DNA of 64,000 nt from an uncultured Lachnospiraceae bacterium (GTDB taxonomy: Bacteria; Bacillota; Clostridia; Lachnospirales; Lachnospiraceae): contig CANOMQ010000002.1 of assembly GCA_947567595.1 (NCBI GenBank), forward strand, positions 91,711 through 155,710, in the 5' to 3' direction. Numbering within the stretch: position 1 is the first letter of the stretch; each line of letters begins with the position of its first letter. Below the pieces are notes generated by a model. The model was given only the letters and a program-made list of their open reading frames with translations, ran no database searches and had not been told where the DNA came from. Positions 8,253 through 17,630 of this stretch are shown piece after piece. The position numbers and the translations under genes were made by a program.

Positions 8253-9609
8253 TTTCATTCTCCAATTCCATTTTTTTCTGTAGGTATTTTTGCTCAATCA
8301 GCGCAATATACGCTGGATTATCGCTATAATTCAGTGACAGCAGATCCATTCGTTTCTTAAGCTTTGGCAGCTCTTCCTGCCTTTTGGTATCGCCAAGTGC
8401 GTCAAAATATTCCTTGGCAGCCTGATACATCTCCTCCTGTTTTTCGCTGTGTCTTGGATCGGAAACCTCCATTACATTTTCAGAAATATCTTCAATGCTT
8501 TTTCCACTATACAGAATCCCATCTTCATTCTCTGCCGACAGCTTAATCAGCTCCCCCTCCTGAAGGGACTGGATAATATAAGGTGAATGTGTTGCGCAAA
8601 TAAACTGTACTTTTGGAAAGGTTTCCTTTAATATTCTGATAATGCGCCTTTGCCATGTAGGGTGCAGGCTCAAATCAATCTCATCAATCAAAACAACCCC
8701 CGGTGTCTGCTCTAAAGCGTTCTCTTTCAAATACGGGTTTAAAATACACATACGCACTGCAATATCTAAAATAATTTTTATCACGTTACGGTATCCATCA
8801 CTTAATGCATCAAACTTGATTACAAGCTTATCTTTCCTCTGAATGGCAATGTCATTATAACGCGAAGAATAAATAATATCATCGTATGGTGCAATCTCAT
8901 CTTTCAAGCCGTTTTTTACAGCTTCCATAAGCCGCTGATAAATTCTGTTAAAATCAGGGTTTTCTTCATTCGCTATATTCTTAATAATTTTAATATAATC
9001 AAACACGAACTGCATGCCATGCTTCTTCGCCAAGCAGTTCCGGTAACCGTCCGTTCTAATCGGAATTTCATTTAACTCTGCTTTTTTATCCTCATTCCAT
9101 AATCTTGCCGAAGACAAATAAAGCACAATCGGTAAAATAATCTCCTTGTCAGAACCGTCCGCACATTCCATTTTATATTCCCAAATCTTAACAAATCCCT
9201 GCATGGGATTATTTCCGTCAAATTTCGTCCTGCCCTCCTTTACGGCAACCATCCGTTTATAATGCAGGACTTTTTCGACTGTCTCACCCAAGCTGCCCCA
9301 TTGTAAGTCGCCTCCCACAACACAAGGATATTGTGGCACTGACGCAAGCAGATAATCCATCATTCTTTCTTTTTGTGGTTTCAGCAAAGGATCATTCTTT
9401 GAAATATTATAAACATATCTACTCGGAACGTATGTTCCGTACGCTGCCAAATAAGCCCCTAGCATAACTGCTGCCGCCTCAAGAATTGTGGTTTTTCCGG
9501 AGGAATTTTTTCCGATTACAACATTCATTTTTTTATTCAGATTAATATTCATATCTGCAAAGCTTCTATAGTTATGAAGCAATAAATTTTTTAAATAAAA
9601 TGAGTTCAT
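8236..9609 (-). CDS. ptuA: PtuA-like AAA ATPase of a Septu defence system
   Basis: 457 residues from the ATG at 9609, chosen because GGAGG lies six bases upstream; an in-frame ATG at 9630 lacks a site. It is an SMC/OLD-like ABC ATPase: 'LLHNYRSF' at the start, Walker A 'GKNSSGKT' (33-40), Walker B 'VVLIDEID' ending near 312, D-loop 'LSLHPTWQRR', and switch 'ATHSP' near 340. The tail 'KSIEDISENVMEV' is characteristic of PtuA as found in Septu and retron Ec78. There is no Toprim domain, which argues against OLD nucleases. Together with the overlapping HNH gene it forms a two-gene defence operon on the minus strand. Base use is more AT-rich than in the flanking pgi gene, consistent with transfer. 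Confidence 0.82.
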   Translation of the reverse strand: MNSFYLKNLLLHNYRSFADMNINLNKKMNVVIGKNSSGKTTILEAAAVMLGAYLAAYGTYVPSRYVYNISKNDPLLKPQKERMMDYLLASVPQYPCVVGGDLQWGSLGETVEKVLHYKRMVAVKEGRTKFDGNNPMQGFVKIWEYKMECADGSDKEIILPIVLYLSSARLWNEDKKAELNEIPIRTDGYRNCLAKKHGMQFVFDYIKIIKNIANEENPDFNRIYQRLMEAVKNGLKDEIAPYDDIIYSSRYNDIAIQRKDKLVIKFDALSDGYRNVIKIILDIAVRMCILNPYLKENALEQTPGVVLIDEIDLSLHPTWQRRIIRILKETFPKVQFICATHSPYIIQSLQEGELIKLSAENEDGILYSGKSIEDISENVMEVSDPRHSEKQEEMYQAAKEYFDALGDTKRQEELPKLKKRMDLLSLNYSDNPAYIALIEQKYLQKKMELENENAPGR

Positions 9610-9654
9610 TGTATTCCTCCAAAATTTCATTTTTGCTAACGCTCATTATAGCAT

Positions 9655-9691
9655 AAAAGCCATACACAGGCAAACCCCATGTATGGCTTTT
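9655..9691 (-). terminator. Terminator after pgi
   Basis: AAAAGCCATACA (9655-9666) pairs with TGTATGGCTTTT (9680-9691). On the minus strand the stem is followed by TTTTA. It lies between the pgi stop codon and the defence operon start, so it isolates the two. Confidence 0.7.
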
Positions 9692-9713
9692 TCCTTAAAA
9701 CCAAACCATCAAA

Positions 9714-11060
9714 TTACAATCTCTTCAGCAGTGCCTCTCTCGCCTCTTCATAACCCGGCTTGCCAAGCAATGCGAACATGTTCTTCTTATAGCTCTCAAC
9801 GCCCGGCTGGTTAAACGGATTAACGCCAAGCAGATACCCGCTCAAGCCGCACGCGAACTCGAAGAAGTAGAACAGCTCGCCAAGGTAAAATTCATTCACC
9901 TCCGGCATATGCACCATCAGGTTCGGAACCTGTCCGTCCGTATGTGCAAGCACCGTGCCGTTCATTGCGCTCTTGTTCACAAAATCGACCGTCTTACCTG
10001 CAAGGTAATTCAAGCCGTCAAGGTCAACCGGCTCCGTGCCGATTGTGATTTCCTCGCGCGCCTTTTCAATGTCAAGAACCGTCTCAAACATAATCCTTGC
10101 GCCGTCCTGAATGAACTGTCCCATCGAATGCAAATCCGTCGTCAAATCAACGCTTGCCGGGAACAGACCTCTTTGGTCTTTGCCCTCAGACTCGCCGAAA
10201 AGCTGTTTCCACCACTCGGAAACATAATGTGCGCTCGGCTCGTAATTGCAAAGGATTTCAACCGCCTTGCCCTTTCTCAAAAGGATATTTCTGATTGCCG
10301 CATACTGCATTGCGTCGTTCTCCTCAAACGGAAGCTCCAATGCGCGCTTTCTGCCGCTTGCCGCACCTTCCATCAATTTATCAATGTCCGCGCCGCTGAC
10401 TGCAATCGGAAGCAGACCAACCGCCGTAAGCACGGAAAAACGTCCGCCGACATCATCGGGAACAACAAAGGTCTCGTAGCCTTCCTCTGTCGCAAGGTTC
10501 TTCAAAGACCCCTTCGCCTTGTCTGTTGTGGCGTAAATCCTCTTTGCAGCGCCCTCCTTGCCGTACTTCTTCTCCATCATTTCCTTAAATACGCGGAACG
10601 CAATCGCAGGCTCCGTCGTCGTGCCGGACTTGCTAATCATGTTAATCGAGAAGTCCCTGTCACCGATAACATCGCACAAATGCTTAATATACGTAGAGCT
10701 GATGGAATTTCCCACAAAATAAATCTCCGGCGTTTTGCGGATACTCTTGTCCACCATATTATAGAAGCCGTGGCGAAGGAACTCAACCGCCGCCCTTGCC
10801 CCAAGATAAGAGCCGCCGATACCGATTACAAGCAGAACCTCGCTGTCGCCCTGAATTTTCTTTGCCGCTTCCTTAATTCTTGCAAACTCCTCCTTGTCGT
10901 AATCAACAGGCAAGTCAATCCAGCCCAAAAAGTCATTGCCCGCGCCGCTTTTTCCAACAAGAACTTCCTTTGCGTCAAGGGTGAGCTTCTTCATGTTCTC
11001 AACCTCGTGATCGCTGATAAACTGTGCTGCCTTTGAATAGTCAAACGTTACCTTGCTCAT
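9714..11060 (-). CDS. pgi: Glucose-6-phosphate isomerase
   Basis: 448 residues, the length of the short Firmicutes form. It interconverts glucose 6-phosphate and fructose 6-phosphate in glycolysis and gluconeogenesis in the cytoplasm. Visible family motifs are '[17 protein letters not shown]' near residue 80, the sugar-phosphate site '[14 protein letters not shown]' near 145, the PGI signature '[14 protein letters not shown]' near 205, and '[16 protein letters not shown]' near 420. It is monocistronic here, with a terminator downstream. Its antisense strand is open for long stretches only because of codon bias. Confidence 0.97.
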   Translation of the reverse strand: MSKVTFDYSKAAQFISDHEVENMKKLTLDAKEVLVGKSGAGNDFLGWIDLPVDYDKEEFARIKEAAKKIQGDSEVLLVIGIGGSYLGARAAVEFLRHGFYNMVDKSIRKTPEIYFVGNSISSTYIKHLCDVIGDRDFSINMISKSGTTTEPAIAFRVFKEMMEKKYGKEGAAKRIYATTDKAKGSLKNLATEEGYETFVVPDDVGGRFSVLTAVGLLPIAVSGADIDKLMEGAASGRKRALELPFEENDAMQYAAIRNILLRKGKAVEILCNYEPSAHYVSEWWKQLFGESEGKDQRGLFPASVDLTTDLHSMGQFIQDGARIMFETVLDIEKAREEITIGTEPVDLDGLNYLAGKTVDFVNKSAMNGTVLAHTDGQVPNLMVHMPEVNEFYLGELFYFFEFACGLSGYLLGVNPFNQPGVESYKKNMFALLGKPGYEEAREALLKRL

Positions 11061-11209
11061 TTGTCTTCTCCTTTACATTCACAAATTTTTGTAAAAATCT
11101 CCGCCGTTCTGCAACATTCAGACAGTTTACAGAATGGCTTTACTATATCGCTTTCATTTTATCAAATTCTTCCATATAAATCAATCAATTGTTCATTTTT
11201 TTGTGCAAC

Positions 11210-11920
11210 TTATACCTTATTTGCAATAATCCCCCGCAAAAGCTCCTCAAGCTCGCGCGTCTCTTCCGCCGAAAAAACAGGCTCCTTTGGTTTCACCAAA
11301 AGCTCGTCCTCCTTTGGCTCCTCCTTCTTCTCGACAACCGTCGCGTCCTTCTCCTGCGCAAGCTCCCAAAGCAGCTTTTCTTTCTCCATCAGACCGTGCT
11401 CCAGCCGTTGCGCAACCGTGTTTTCAAGATAATCCGTAATATTCGTTTTCAGCATTCTCCTGCGGTTTGGCATGTCCACAATCGACGTAATGCTTAGATA
11501 CAGGTAAATCCCCAAAAGGCTGATGATGTAAAACGGCAGCAAATCAATAAAGCCCCGTCCCTCAATAATGCCCTTGCACACGCCAAAGCCTGCCACAAAC
11601 ACGCCCGCGAGCATGAGCTGCCCCGAAAGATGCTTCATAAAGCTCATGCTCATTCCGCACACGCGGATACGGTTGATGAACTTGTCCACAAACACCGGAA
11701 TATTCGGGACGCCGCCGTTTAACTTATAGCAGTTGACAAACCGCTCCTTGCATTGTGTTAAAAGCTTGTTCTCCATTCCCGACAGCGTGTCCGTCGCCTG
11801 TATCATTTTCTGATAAATCACGCCGATTGCCACCTGATACAAAATCCCGATTGCCATCAGAACCAGCGTCAACACAACAACAAACGAATGATCAAAATAT
11901 TTCATTACCTCATTAGCCAT
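11210..11920 (-). CDS. Conserved membrane protein of unknown function
   Basis: 236 residues from the ATG at 11920, which has GGAGG five bases upstream. It has a transmembrane segment at about 11-33, a cytoplasmic or outside stretch with 'CYKLNGGVPNIPVFVDKFINRI', two more transmembrane helices at about 98-145, and a highly charged C-terminal tail (about 175-236) rich in Glu and Lys with 'EEKKEEPKEDE'. I do not recognise the family. The layout loosely resembles MotA/ExbB-like proteins, but the diagnostic residues are not evident, so I do not assign it. It stands alone, divergent from the TSCPD gene. Confidence 0.7.
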   Translation of the reverse strand: MANEVMKYFDHSFVVVLTLVLMAIGILYQVAIGVIYQKMIQATDTLSGMENKLLTQCKERFVNCYKLNGGVPNIPVFVDKFINRIRVCGMSMSFMKHLSGQLMLAGVFVAGFGVCKGIIEGRGFIDLLPFYIISLLGIYLYLSITSIVDMPNRRRMLKTNITDYLENTVAQRLEHGLMEKEKLLWELAQEKDATVVEKKEEPKEDELLVKPKEPVFSAEETRELEELLRGIIANKV

Positions 11921-12194
11921 TTTTTCCTCCATTCTTCCTGTTCCGCTTTAAAAAAAACTTCGCCTGCGCAGCAAGCCGCAGGAACAGGCATGTCCATATT
12001 TGACTGCCGCACACGGTATTTTACTGTTTATAAGTATACGCAATTCAAAAGCCCGCCACAAGACGGTTTGGGGCAAAATCGTTCGTCAAATTCATGCAAA
12101 ATGCGCCGCCTTTTCCCCTTGTGCGACCGTATTTTTCCCGATATTGCAAAATGCCTTTTTCTTCGCACTTTCTGCTCTCATAGTCGAAACCGTA

Positions 12195-12223
12195 TTGACT
12201 TCATATGCGTTCGCTGATAAAAT
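12195..12223 (+). promoter_or_regulatory. Sigma-A type promoter for the TSCPD gene
   Basis: TTGACT (12195-12200), a 17-base spacer, then TAAAAT (12218-12223), 55 bases before the TSCPD start codon. The rest of the 357 bp between the membrane-protein gene and this gene shows no other open frame or strong hairpin that I can support. Confidence 0.55.
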
Positions 12224-12277
12224 TCTTTATAGGAAATGGTTGGAAACAATAGAAAACAGGAAAGGTTGGAAAACAGT

Positions 12278-12529
12278 ATGCAATATAAAACAAGCGGTAC
12301 CTGCTCAAAATTAATTGACTTTGAAATCGACGGCGACACGATAAAATCCGTTGCCTTTACGGGCGGCTGCAACGGAAACCTAAGCGGCATTTCAAGTCTT
12401 GTGCGCGGCATGAAGGTCGACGACGCAATTTCCAAGCTCAAGGGAATCAAATGCGGCATGAAGGAAACCTCGTGTCCCGACCAGTTCGCACGGGCATTGG
12501 AGGCATACAAGGCAAAGGAAGCAGAATAA
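12278..12529 (+). CDS. TSCPD domain protein (TIGR03905 family)
   Basis: 83 residues starting MQYKTSGTCSKLIDFEIDG. The ATG at 12278 fits the known family start; an upstream in-frame extension from 12236 does not. Motifs are 'TGGCNGNLSGIS' near residue 30 and the name-giving 'TSCPDQFARAL' near the end, with four Cys residues (9, 32, 53, 61 approximately). The same fold forms the C-terminal zinc-binding tail of class II ribonucleotide reductases, so a metal- or nucleotide-related role is possible, but the free-standing protein has no established function. It precedes murG by 65 bp in the same direction. Confidence 0.85.
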   Translation: MQYKTSGTCSKLIDFEIDGDTIKSVAFTGGCNGNLSGISSLVRGMKVDDAISKLKGIKCGMKETSCPDQFARALEAYKAKEAE

Positions 12530-12594
12530 ATCTGAATGACATTCTAAAAATATACGAATATTATATCTAAGATAAAAAAGCGGAGGCTTTCAAT

Positions 12595-13662
12595 ATGAAA
12601 CGTATTGTATTTACAGGCGGCGGAACTGCTGGTCATGTCACACCAAACATTGCTCTTATTCCCAAGCTCAAAAGCTTAGGCTATGATATACACTATATCG
12701 GCTCTTATGAAGGTATTGAGAGAAGGCTGATTGAAGATTACAGGATACCCTACTATGGTATTTCTACAGGAAAGCTCAGACGGTATTTTGATTTGAAAAA
12801 TTTCAGTGACCCGTTCCGGGTTATCAAAGGCTTTATGGAGGCGAAGCAGGTCTTAAAAACGCTCAAGCCTGACATCGTTTTCAGCAAAGGCGGTTTTGTA
12901 AGCGTTCCGGTCGTGCGCGCCGCGTCCGCCCTCAAAATCCCTTGCATTATCCACGAATCGGATATGACGCCGGGACTTGCGAACAGTCTGTGCATTCCCG
13001 TTGCAAAAAAGGTCTGCTGCAATTTCCCCGAAACACTGCAAAAGCTTCCCGAGGAAAAGGCAGTGCTCACAGGCTCCCCCATTCGCGCGGAACTGACCAA
13101 GGGCGACAAGGAGAAGGGGCTTAGCATGTGCGGGTTCCACAGTGGAAAGCCTGTAATCATGGTTATCGGCGGAAGCCTTGGCGCTGCGGGTGTCAATACC
13201 CTTGTGCGCGAAGCGCTCCCGAAGCTGTTGGAGGATTTTCAGGTTGTGCATATCTGCGGCAAGGAAAAAATCGATAATCTTCTGTTAAGCACGGAAGGCT
13301 ACAAGCAGTTTGAATATGTGAAAGAGGATTTAAAGGATTTGTTTGCGATGGCGGACATTGTGATTTCAAGGGCAGGCGCGAATGCAATCTGCGAGCTTTT
13401 GGCGCTGCGCAAGCCAAGTCTCCTCATTCCGCTTCCCGCACGCGCAAGCCGCGGCGACCAAATCTTGAATGCAAAGAGCTTTGAGTCGCAGGGATTTGCA
13501 ATGGTAGCCGACGAGGATTATCTCACGGCGGTGACGCTCACGGAGAAAGTGCATGAGCTTTACTTTACGCGCCAGTCTTATATTGAGGCAATGCAGAACA
13601 GCAATCAGCGGGACGCAATTGATAAAATTGTGGGGTTGATTGAGGAGGTTGTTAATCAGTGA
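12595..13662 (+). CDS. murG: UDP-GlcNAc:lipid I N-acetylglucosaminyltransferase MurG
   Basis: 355 residues. It adds GlcNAc from UDP-GlcNAc to lipid I to make lipid II at the inner face of the membrane, the last cytoplasmic step of peptidoglycan precursor synthesis. The first G-loop is 'GGTAGHVTPNIALIPKL' (near 10), the second region 'FSKGGFVSVPVV' (near 100), the third 'VIGGSLGAAGVNTL' (near 190), and the UDP-GlcNAc site 'SRAGANAICELLAL' (near 260). GGAGG lies nine bases before the ATG. It lies outside the usual mur/div cluster, which is common in Lachnospiraceae. Confidence 0.97.
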   Translation: MKRIVFTGGGTAGHVTPNIALIPKLKSLGYDIHYIGSYEGIERRLIEDYRIPYYGISTGKLRRYFDLKNFSDPFRVIKGFMEAKQVLKTLKPDIVFSKGGFVSVPVVRAASALKIPCIIHESDMTPGLANSLCIPVAKKVCCNFPETLQKLPEEKAVLTGSPIRAELTKGDKEKGLSMCGFHSGKPVIMVIGGSLGAAGVNTLVREALPKLLEDFQVVHICGKEKIDNLLLSTEGYKQFEYVKEDLKDLFAMADIVISRAGANAICELLALRKPSLLIPLPARASRGDQILNAKSFESQGFAMVADEDYLTAVTLTEKVHELYFTRQSYIEAMQNSNQRDAIDKIVGLIEEVVNQ

Positions 13663-13669
13663 ACGGTTA

Positions 13670-13708
13670 CGCCCGGATAGCTTTTGGATACTATCCGGGC
13701 GCTTTTTT
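13670..13708 (+). terminator. Strong intrinsic terminator after murG
   Basis: An 11 bp GC-rich stem (CGCCCGGATAG, 13670-13680, with CTATCCGGGCG, 13691-13701) is followed by a run of six T residues. It starts eight bases after the murG stop codon. Confidence 0.9.
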
Positions 13709-13723
13709 ACAGTTTTTCAGGTA

Positions 13724-15292
13724 TTATTTTTCTGATTGTTCTATGATACACTGATGTGATTTTGTCTCCCTGTCGTAATTGATACCGACCAGTAAAATCG
13801 CGCCCTTGTAGTTCTCAAGCGCCTGTGTATATTGTTTGTCCTTAATCTGCTGGATTGCGGCTGCGGCGGTTTTATTGTATTTTAGTTCAACCACAATCGC
13901 GGGCTTATCCGTGTGTGGCAGCGGAAGGAACACGATATCCGCAAAGCCGCGTCCCGAGGGCAGTTCCCGGAATATTTTGTAGTCTGTTCTTGCACTGTAA
14001 TAAGCAAGACCGACTGCACAACCGAGAGAGTTTTCGTCATTGTAGGTCAGAATGGAAGAAACCTCCATATGCGCTTTGTCGAGAGCATTCGCAACGCTTT
14101 CTTCATCGCGGGAAAGCGTATCATCAAGGAGCTTTTCCGACGCCTTTAAGACGCGCATGACTTCCGACCAGCCGCCGACACTCATCGCATTTTCAAACTC
14201 GCCGATAATCTCCTTATTCGGGATAAACGCTTCCTGTTTTTTGGAGTCGTACCCAAGGTAGCCTAAATGGATAAGCAGTGTCAAAACGTCGTCCTTTACT
14301 TTGAAATTGCGCATGTCGTTTTGGAAGCTGTGCGTGTTTACCCTGACGCGCCCGCCGCCGAGCATCTGCACAATGTCTGTGCGCAAGCCATCGAAATCCA
14401 TGTCGATGTATCGCTTTAGTGCTTCGTAGGTTTCGGTGGAAGTCCAGTAATTAGAAAATCTGCGGCGGCGCATTGCCTCCACGACAGACCTTGGATTGTA
14501 TATGTGCCGAAATTCGGTAAGGACATATCCATCATACCAGCTTCCTGTCTCTGCAAAATCCATGTTAAAACGTTCACAAAGTGCCTTTACCTCTGTTTCT
14601 GTAAATCCGGTGTATTCTTCAAAATTAAACTGGTCTGTCATGGAATATTCGGTAAACATATTCAATGCAGAGTGAATGCCATATTTTTTTATGGGAAGAA
14701 TGCCCGTCATATAGGCAAATGCAACATATGGCTGGTCTTTCAAAAGATTGCGCAAAAAATCAAGGTATTGCTTTTGCAAATCCTCCGACTGCTGCCGCTC
14801 CCGCATTACACTATCCCATTCATCAATCAAAAAAACAAATATTCTCCCCGTCCCAGCATAAATCTGCTGCAACACATAAGCAAGATTACTTTCCTGTTCT
14901 GAAAACAGTGCGCCATATTCCTTACGAATTTCCGAAATCACAACCTGTTCCAAATATTCCGTTAGTTCTTTCTCTTTCGCCCCAATCAAAAACTGCTGCA
15001 TATTCAAATAAATCACATCGAATTTATTTAAATACTCCAGAAAAGTCTCATCGCTTTCTATTTTATACCCTTTAAAAAGCTCCGCCGAATCACACCCCCG
15101 GCTATAATAAGCCGCGAGCATTTCCAACGTCATGGACTTCCCAAACCGCCGCGGTCTGCTGACGCAGACATATTTGTCCCTTGTACAGACAAGCTCATTC
15201 GTACACGCAATCAGCCCCGTTTTATCCACATAAATTTTGGAACGAAGCGCTTCCGTAAAGCTTCTGTTATCCGGGTTTAAATAAATCCCCAT
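13724..15292 (-). CDS. AAA ATPase with C-terminal PD-(D/E)XK domain (AAA-ATPase_like/DUF1703)
   Basis: 522 residues. The N-terminal part has 'YVDKTGLI' then the P-loop region 'SRPRRFGKSMTLEML' near residue 45 and a Walker-B-like 'IFVFLIDEWD' near 150. The C-terminal domain carries the nuclease-like strand 'AIVVELKYNKTAAAAIQQI' near 470, preceded by 'GRGFADIVFLPL', which fits D-x(n)-E-x-K. The family is abundant in gut Firmicutes and Bacteroidetes. Its role is unproven, with links proposed to mobile or selfish DNA. A second member at 36347-38054 is broken. Gene end and murG end are convergent around the terminator. Confidence 0.85.
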   Translation of the reverse strand: MGIYLNPDNRSFTEALRSKIYVDKTGLIACTNELVCTRDKYVCVSRPRRFGKSMTLEMLAAYYSRGCDSAELFKGYKIESDETFLEYLNKFDVIYLNMQQFLIGAKEKELTEYLEQVVISEIRKEYGALFSEQESNLAYVLQQIYAGTGRIFVFLIDEWDSVMRERQQSEDLQKQYLDFLRNLLKDQPYVAFAYMTGILPIKKYGIHSALNMFTEYSMTDQFNFEEYTGFTETEVKALCERFNMDFAETGSWYDGYVLTEFRHIYNPRSVVEAMRRRRFSNYWTSTETYEALKRYIDMDFDGLRTDIVQMLGGGRVRVNTHSFQNDMRNFKVKDDVLTLLIHLGYLGYDSKKQEAFIPNKEIIGEFENAMSVGGWSEVMRVLKASEKLLDDTLSRDEESVANALDKAHMEVSSILTYNDENSLGCAVGLAYYSARTDYKIFRELPSGRGFADIVFLPLPHTDKPAIVVELKYNKTAAAAIQQIKDKQYTQALENYKGAILLVGINYDRETKSHQCIIEQSEK

Positions 15293-15322
15293 GCTTGCAT
15301 GTCCCCTTTCCTCTGCCTTTTA

Positions 15323-16636
15323 TTACCCCTCCATTTTCCGGCAAAAATCACCGACGCTTTTCAAAAACTCGTAATCATCTTCTTCCCGCAGCAGCTCCTT
15401 TAAAGCGTCCGTCCATTGCGCGCAAGGGTAGTGAATGGAATGCTTTTCGTCATATTCCGAAAACGATGTTATACCCTCTTTCTCAACGGTTTCCACAAAA
15501 CGCTTCCATGCTGCCGTTAAATAGGCAAGCTGCCTCATGCTTACCACGTTTTCCTGCTCCGCCCTCCAAATAGGAATGGCGCGATGGTTTAACGCGAGAT
15601 AAATCAGCTTGTCCGTTTCAATGCTTTCCTTACTGTAAAAATCCTCTAAATAAATCCTTCCCTCTATGGCATTCTTTTTTGCCGGCGGATACCGCCTTAA
15701 CCATTTTTCCTTTTCCTGTCTGCTTTCTATTGTAACCGTATCAATGACAGACTTCGGTTTGTTCAGGCAGCACTGCTTGTATTTCTTCCCGCTGCCGCAT
15801 GGGCACGGATCATTTCTTCCGATTTTCATGTTGTACTCTTCACGTAAATCCTGCTGAATGAGCTGTTTCATAAAATCATTTCCCAGCTTGTCATCCTTCT
15901 GTTCATTCGGCTCCTTCTCAAACATTGCCCAGCCTTTCAGCCGTTCGGCTGTATTGATTGGACATCTGCAGCAGTTTTCTTCCTCTGTATACAAAAACAT
16001 CGTATCAATGCAATCATCTAAATCTCCAATTGCATAAGGATCCACACGATCATCTTGGTAAAGCCGCCTTAGCTCCGGCAGCATTTCCATAAAATGACAC
16101 TCGCAGATTGACCTTGCCAAAGCTGCATAAATATAATCGCCTATCTCCTCCTCCTTATACACAATCCCGCGCATAAAGTCCTGCCACTCCTGCTTTCCAA
16201 GCTTCTTATCCAAATAGAGCTGATGCATTACCTCCAGCATTGCCGCCTTTGCAAAGTCATCTGTATTCTGATTATAAATACCCTGCTTGAGAAGCTCCAA
16301 ATCCCCGTTATAGGTACAGTAAAGAATATCACAAAGACCTTCCGTAATCGCGTCCCCAATCAGAAAATCCAACGTATCACTCGGCAGACACGCCAGCTCC
16401 ATAATGCGTGGAAAGCTCTCCCTGTCCTGAAATTCCCCAAGCAGAAAGATTGCATAAAGAGGCAGGATATAATCTTCCTCAACCTTTTCCCCCTCTGCAA
16501 TCGCACGGTCAACCGCACTGCGCAGATACGGGATTGCCTCCTCTTTGTTGGCGCAAATCGTTTCAAACTCCTTCTTGGGGAATTTTTTGCTCTGCCATGT
16601 TATGTTTTCGATTGCTTTTTGTACGGTGTCGTTCAT
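15323..16636 (-). CDS. DUF1186 HEAT-like protein with C-terminal SEC-C zinc motif
   Basis: 437 residues. The first ~240 residues are helical and repeat-like ('EAIPYLRSAVDRAIAEG', 'LYAIFLLGEFQDRESFPRIMEL'), matching DUF1186. Next is the SEC-C motif 'IGRNDPCPCGSGKKYKQCC' at about 280-298, a zinc knuckle found at the SecA tail and in many stand-alone proteins. The last ~120 residues are unassigned. SEC-C proteins can bind ribosomes or SecB-like partners, but this one has no known function. It ends 30 bp before the DUF1703 gene start and may share its transcript. Confidence 0.8.
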   Translation of the reverse strand: MNDTVQKAIENITWQSKKFPKKEFETICANKEEAIPYLRSAVDRAIAEGEKVEEDYILPLYAIFLLGEFQDRESFPRIMELACLPSDTLDFLIGDAITEGLCDILYCTYNGDLELLKQGIYNQNTDDFAKAAMLEVMHQLYLDKKLGKQEWQDFMRGIVYKEEEIGDYIYAALARSICECHFMEMLPELRRLYQDDRVDPYAIGDLDDCIDTMFLYTEEENCCRCPINTAERLKGWAMFEKEPNEQKDDKLGNDFMKQLIQQDLREEYNMKIGRNDPCPCGSGKKYKQCCLNKPKSVIDTVTIESRQEKEKWLRRYPPAKKNAIEGRIYLEDFYSKESIETDKLIYLALNHRAIPIWRAEQENVVSMRQLAYLTAAWKRFVETVEKEGITSFSEYDEKHSIHYPCAQWTDALKELLREEDDYEFLKSVGDFCRKMEG

Positions 16637-16823
16637 ATTGGTCTCCTTCTATTGTTTTTATTTTGGTTATCTTTTTGTTAAAATGTTGTCATTTTGTTAA
16701 TGATAACATAAGTTTTGAAAACCTACAATGTGCTTTGCGTAATTGCATAAATGAAAATGCAATTTCTTTTCCCCCCTAAACAAGAAGTGGAAAGCCTTTA
16801 AAAGACTTCCCACATAAAATCTA

Positions 16824-17129
16824 CTAATTCTGTTCAGACTCATAGTCCGCTAACGGCATTGTAATGAATTGTCCGTCAGCACTTACTCCAATAACAATTT
16901 CTTGTTCTGTGCCACTTCCAATAATATCTCCAACTTTTACGTTTTCTTGTTTTGTATTATTTCCTGCCATATCCAATATGGAAAAGTTATCAGAGTGAAC
17001 AATGATTTCCTTTCCGTTAATGCCTGTAAAAATTTTTTCCTTAGAGGCATTTGCGTATGTATGTATCCCCGTCCCAACTGCTAATATAACAATAAGAAAA
17101 ACCCCTAGACAGTAAAAAACTTTTTTCAT
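16824..17129 (-). CDS. Small membrane-anchored protein with an 'EIVI..DG.F.T.PL' motif
   Basis: 101 residues with one N-terminal hydrophobic helix (about 5-25), either a signal anchor or signal peptide, then a hydrophilic exported domain. I do not recognise a family. The segment 'EQEIVIGVSADGQFITMPL' near residue 75 resembles 'EEVVISILDDGRFVTTPL' in the next upstream gene, suggesting the two are related or processed alike. GGAG precedes the ATG. It follows that gene by 14 bp and is the last gene of the AT-rich run on the minus strand. Confidence 0.65.
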   Translation of the reverse strand: MKKVFYCLGVFLIVILAVGTGIHTYANASKEKIFTGINGKEIIVHSDNFSILDMAGNNTKQENVKVGDIIGSGTEQEIVIGVSADGQFITMPLADYESEQN

Positions 17130-17143
17130 AAACCCGCTCCAAA

Positions 17144-17581
17144 TTATTTTTCATATCCGCAAACAGTACATACTCTACTAAATATATTCTTATATTTATG
17201 CTTCACATCTGTCCATGTTTTATCATAAATTTTATATCCCGTTTTTCCACATTTAGCACACCTTGCGTCCTCATAGTCACGATATTTATAACAATATGTA
17301 CTATCTGACTTATTATAACTTGAAGTAACCCGATGCATGGTTCCCGTTCCTACTATAATAGTGTGGTCACATGCTGCATACGATTGAACCGTTAATGGTG
17401 TTGTGACAAAACGACCATCGTCTAAAATTGATATTACAACCTCCTCCCCTTCTTCTCCTTCAATGATATCATTGATATTAATATCTGATTCCGGCATATC
17501 TGCCGCAAATGCAGTTGTACCAAGTACGAGATATGCCGCACAAGATGCCGCAATAATTATTTTTCTTAATTTATTAAACAT
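17144..17581 (-). CDS. Secreted small protein with a Cys/His zinc-ribbon-like C-terminus
   Basis: 145 residues. There is a clear signal peptide with predicted cleavage after 'TTAFA' near residue 26. After a short acidic stretch comes 'EEVVISILDDGRFVTTPL'. The C-terminal half has 'ACDHTIIVGTGTMHRV', then Tyr-rich spacing, 'CAKCGKTGYKIYDK' and a final 'CTVCGYE'. The Cys/His spacing suggests a metal-binding or disulfide-bonded exported domain. The same order (CxH, GT, H, C, YxDAxYC, KCG) is seen in the ectodomain of the M56 protein encoded at 20009-21358. GGAGG precedes the ATG. Function is unknown. Confidence 0.7.
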   Translation of the reverse strand: MFNKLRKIIIAASCAAYLVLGTTAFAADMPESDININDIIEGEEGEEVVISILDDGRFVTTPLTVQSYAACDHTIIVGTGTMHRVTSSYNKSDSTYCYKYRDYEDARCAKCGKTGYKIYDKTWTDVKHKYKNIFSRVCTVCGYEK

Positions 17582-17630
17582 TATATGATTCCTCCTTAAT
17601 ATTACGCTTTTATATGACTAAATAAACTTA

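Noticed and set aside
7560-9609. Retron Ec78-type system
   Set aside because: PtuA- and PtuB-like genes are present, but there is no reverse transcriptase or msr/msd-like RNA next to them, so plain Septu fits better.
9909-11036. Long open frame opposite pgi
   Set aside because: It is fully antisense to a clear glucose-6-phosphate isomerase, has no ribosome binding site and a composition rich in Arg, Cys and His, typical of shadow frames.
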